Below, one piece after another: positions 60,880 through 64,000 of a DNA stretch of 64,000 nucleotides (positions are counted from its first letter, which is position 1; each line of letters starts with the position of its first letter). The notes below the pieces were generated by a model, which saw nothing but the letters and a program-made list of their open reading frames with translations, searched no databases and was not told the DNA's origin. Position numbers and translations under genes: made by a program. The DNA comes from Ariolimax columbianus (lineage: Eukaryota > Mollusca > Gastropoda > Stylommatophora > Arionidae). Location of the stretch: contig JAVGWX010000003.1 of the NCBI GenBank assembly GCA_036924085.1, forward strand, positions 116,867,264-116,931,263. The letters run 5' to 3'.

Positions 60880-61235
60880 GTTGTTCTTGTTTGAGAATGC
60901 CCACAATGAGTAGGTTGCTCTTTTGTGTGCCCTGAAAAGGACGTTAAGTGGCAGGTTGCAGTAGCTCTCCTCGCATTCAGAGCGTGCTGATGAAAGTGGA
61001 CCAGGGATCCTTCAGGCGGTTGTGAAATGCTTGGCTTCATCTGCGTGTCATTCACTACTACGTGGATCACATCCATCCCTTACCTCGTTAGCCAGGCTGC
61101 CATGAAAACAGTCCGTTTCCAGGGAGGGCTAGTAGGAAGCTGAGGTGAGAGTCTTGGCCAGCATGTTTTGCTTGACCCTGACTAAGATGTCTGATCAGTA
61201 TATTTTCCTAACCAGACGTTAGTCTTCCTCCCATG
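60880..61235 (+). mobile_element. Dispersed repeat family X, copy 6 (best preserved)
   Basis: Used here as the reference copy: GAATGCCCACAATGAGTAGG, GCCCTGAAAAGGACGTTAAG, GAGCGTGCTGATGAAAGTGG, ATGCTTGGCTTCATCTGCGT, TTACCTCGTTAGCCAGGCTG, ACAGTCCGTTTCCAGGG and GATGTCTGATCAGTATATTT. No ORF, terminal repeats or Pol III boxes recognised. Confidence 0.8.
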
Positions 61236-61284
61236 CAGACATGGTATTTAATCCAAAAAAAAAGAACATCGGAGCAACATATCA

Positions 61285-61525
61285 CACGTAGTAAGTGGGG
61301 TAGCATAGGACACAAGGTACTTAATTCACCATCAAACGTGGCCATAAAACGCTGACATGGTATTCTCAGGGGAAGAGGAAAAGAGGTAGACCACGCAATA
61401 CCTGTAGAAGAGACTATGAAAATGAACTTTGGTCTCCTAAACCCAATTGGAGAGAGGCAGAAATGTAAGTTCAAAACCATACTTGCTGAGGAGGGCTGTC
61501 AATGGTCTATGCCCGAAAGGTGATG
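61285..61525 (+). mobile_element. LINE C-terminal relic
   Basis: The plus frame reads GILRGRGKRGRPRNTCRRDY, then PKPNWREAEM, the conserved C-terminus (KRGRPRNTWRRD and a tryptophan-containing end) of the family at 45060-46340. Only about 70 codons remain. Confidence 0.7.
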
Positions 61526-61889
61526 CTGATTGAGAACTCTTTTTCAGTCATGCAAAAACATGAAAAATGCGTTCATTCCTGGGCATTCTCCCCTGACAGG
61601 AAACATGCGCCAAGCCACGGGATTCGTTTTAGCAATGGCGGTTTCTGTAACAAATTGCTTAATATGAGCCTTTATTTATCGAATGTGATGCCCGGGCAAC
61701 TGAGTACTATTCATTGCTTCTTTAGATCCACACTGGCTTAACAAATAAATACATTTGGATGTGCCTTTGTCAGCGTAAGCAAGTGGTTACTGCATACTAT
61801 AGAATTCTTTGTGTCGAATTTGTTATCCTCTTCTAACCGTCTCTGGCTCTATTTCTATATCACTATATATTACATTGTATAATTTTGGA

Positions 61890-62247
61890 TCAAGATGCTG
61901 AGCAGCGCATGAGCTGCAGTGGTCAGCAAATCATAGTTGACTGCTAGCGTCAGGGCCAGCGAACCATATCTGCCAGGACTCTTCTACACCTCCACGTGGT
62001 GATCCTGGATAACAGGCTGCAGCAGAGCAGACTGGGTAAGGAGAAGGGATCGAAGAGGGAATGCTAACCCGGTACTCAAAAAATGCTTGCTGAAGTCGGA
62101 TGTGTTGGACCGAAATGTGCAAATATCGCAGCCAAGCTGTAAACTACGACCAAACGTATTCCGTTCTCTGGACTACATTCTGTTACTTAAGCTCTTTCAG
62201 GGTTTGGCAGCGGGAGATTGAGAACGATCGAAGAAGAAGAAGAAGAT
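61890..62247 (+). mobile_element. SINE-like repeat with (GAA)n tail, copy 2
   Basis: Related to 6116-6440. Also holds TGCTTGCTGAAGTCGGATGT, similar to the body of the tRNA-derived SINEs (ATGCCGAAGTAGGATGC), so the two SINE families may share a core. The tail is AACGATCGAAGAAGAAGAAG. Confidence 0.72.
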
Positions 62248-62249
62248 AT

Positions 62250-62350
62250 TGTATAATTTGCCTCTCTCTCTTTCGTTTGTTTCTTTCTCTATCTCTCTCT
62301 TTTTCTTTCTCTCCTTCTCTCTCTCTCTATATATATACATATACCTCTCG
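62250..62350. repeat. (CT)n-rich and (TA)n low-complexity tract
   Basis: CTCT/TTTCT-rich run ending in a short TA run. It explains the leucine/serine-rich open frames. Confidence 0.9.
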
Positions 62351-64000
62351 CTATTTAAATTACTGCTTGATAACGTCTTTTTGTGTGTGTTCCAAACGTT
62401 GATTATTATTTTTTGTTTAATATTTTTATCTATCTATATGTTGCTTATTTGTTTCTCTTGTTAATCTTTGCGTCTTATTTCTAGTTTTCTAAATTATCTT
62501 CTGTTTAGATAATTCCTTCTAAAGTCTCATCAGAAAAGAGTCCAGATGTTTCGCAGCACATGATAAGAAATGTCTCCGCCATCTGTCTTAGAGTAATGAA
62601 ATATCCGGAACTGAAGGTTCACAGAGAACGTAATCACAATTTGCCAACCTGGAAAGATCCCTGCCGGACTCTTATATTCAAGTAGAAAGTAATTCAATAC
62701 AATATGTCAATCATTCTTACCCGGAAGATCGCAAACATAAACTAGATGGCTCCAAAATCTCATTTCGGTATTGTTAAAGTGTGTATTTGCGAATGTTTCT
62801 CATTAACTGTTGTCTTTCTTTTTTTCATTGTATCATTCTCTCAAATAGCTACATCTATTGTCCTCATTTAAACCTGACGGATCCTCCAGAGAGGCTGACA
62901 AAAATGGCACTGTCACTATGTTTCTTTCGTGGAGCAGGCCAATTTGAAGAACATGTCTCTGTTTATTCGCCCTTGCAAGCACAAAGACTTGATGCCGGTA
63001 TTTAATGGAACAAGCATAGGATATATTAGACTGTAGTAGAGTATAATGTAGTCGTATTAATATTTCCCACGTCTAACCTTTGGGTAAGAAGTAGCTCAAT
63101 GGTGCCTTACAAAGCATTGAATCTTTCCCATGCCATTTATTATTAACAATTTTGTATTTCATCACAATGTTGCACTGCCTTCAAGTTAGAGTTTTATTCC
63201 TCCAGGTTTTGCTATTAAATGTCCCATTGTATTGTATTACATGTGTGTATTTTTGATCTGTTAAACTTTACAACTGATTTCCGAAAGTGTTTCTGACAGT
63301 CTGTAAAATGCGTTATACGCATGGTTTCTTATCAGAAATATGTTATAGATTTAAACATCTAAGCCCTCATCAAGTTTCATGTGCAGCAATTGAGAAAGCC
63401 AATAACTATATTTCACATTTCCAATTTTGAAAGAGCTAATTAGATTCAAGTGTACGAGAATTAAATGGGAAATTCAGGACGCATGTTGTTGTGTGTGTGC
63501 AGGAGAAGGAGCGAAAAATAATTAGAGACAGCAGAAACATACTGATCAAAACCACACCTGACATCCATGTTCGTGTTTTCGTTCCAGTCTCTGTCACAAC
63601 ATTCTATAAGGTATTGACTCTGTAATCCCCTTTGTAGTAATTTTGGATTGCGCTACCTCAAGAAGGATAATGGTGCAGCTTCTCTAATACGCCCAGAGGT
63701 GTAAACAGACTAAATGTAACCTTCTACAAGAGAAACGTTATCAAGAATAACTCAACTCAGCACAAGTGGCTTCCAGCAGCAACAACATAGACTTGAACAT
63801 CTGTAGTCATGTGGTCAACATTCAAATCAAATGGGCAGCTTTGATCTCAGAGACTAGAATATAAAGGGCGTGTTAAGTGAGGAGAACTCAGAGGGACTGA
63901 GACTTTGACGAACTGACAGCAATCTCAAGTATGAGAATGCAGATTGCGTCATTTACTTTACGTCGGAGGTGGTTATCATGTGGTCTCATTAAGCACGTCA
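62351..64000. other. Unassigned AT-rich sequence to the window end
   Basis: No gene, RNA or repeat family is recognised. The plus frame at 62781-63005 begins hydrophobic but is short and lacks context. Confidence 0.4.

Overview
This is a repeat-dense stretch of an invertebrate animal genome, most likely a mollusc or other lophotrochozoan. The evidence is metazoan-style non-LTR retrotransposons, tRNA-derived SINEs, a Tc1-like transposon, long AT and CA microsatellites, and an 18S rRNA fragment whose sequence looks lophotrochozoan. The species cannot be named from the sequence. I found no convincing host protein-coding gene. Nearly every open frame that makes sense is a transposon relic, and many other open frames are minisatellites read as protein.

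Layout. 1-1366 is a 27-bp minisatellite. 1.4-9.5 kb is mostly unassigned sequence with several SINE-like repeats. 9.5-20.3 kb is a graveyard of LINE fragments: an I/ingi-like RNase H part, a CR1/L2-like part and several RTE-like parts on both strands. It ends in a 5'-truncated ingi-like copy with a clean 15-bp target-site duplication. 20.99-21.65 kb is a 36-bp minisatellite. 21.648-29.013 kb is the centrepiece, described below. 29-44 kb holds short tandem arrays, a SINE-split LINE, a roughly 0.9-kb CA/TA microsatellite and four minisatellites. 44.1-50.2 kb holds four more LINE relics, one split by a SINE, and a Tc1-like relic with terminal inverted repeats. 50-64 kb is mostly unassigned, with a 32-bp minisatellite, a candidate foldback element, a second CR1/L2-like copy and dispersed repeats.

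The centrepiece is one 7.4-kb insertion on the minus strand, flanked by the same 12-bp duplication (21636-21647 and 29014-29025). Read 5' to 3' it contains a putative rDNA 5' external transcribed spacer (about 617 bp), the first 1.24 kb of 18S rRNA, three to four degenerate repeats of 180-195 bp that each re-use about 61 nt of 18S, a spacer of about 0.95 kb, and an almost intact endonuclease, reverse transcriptase and RNase H ORF. A 26-nt 3' end with (GAA)n follows. The simplest reading is that a pre-rRNA/retrotransposon read-through RNA was reverse transcribed into a new site as one molecule. That implies a lineage of RNase H-bearing LINE that lives in, or captured, the 5' part of the 18S rDNA unit.

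A second theme is that several minisatellites here look like expansions of pieces of a dispersed repeat family present in at least six copies.
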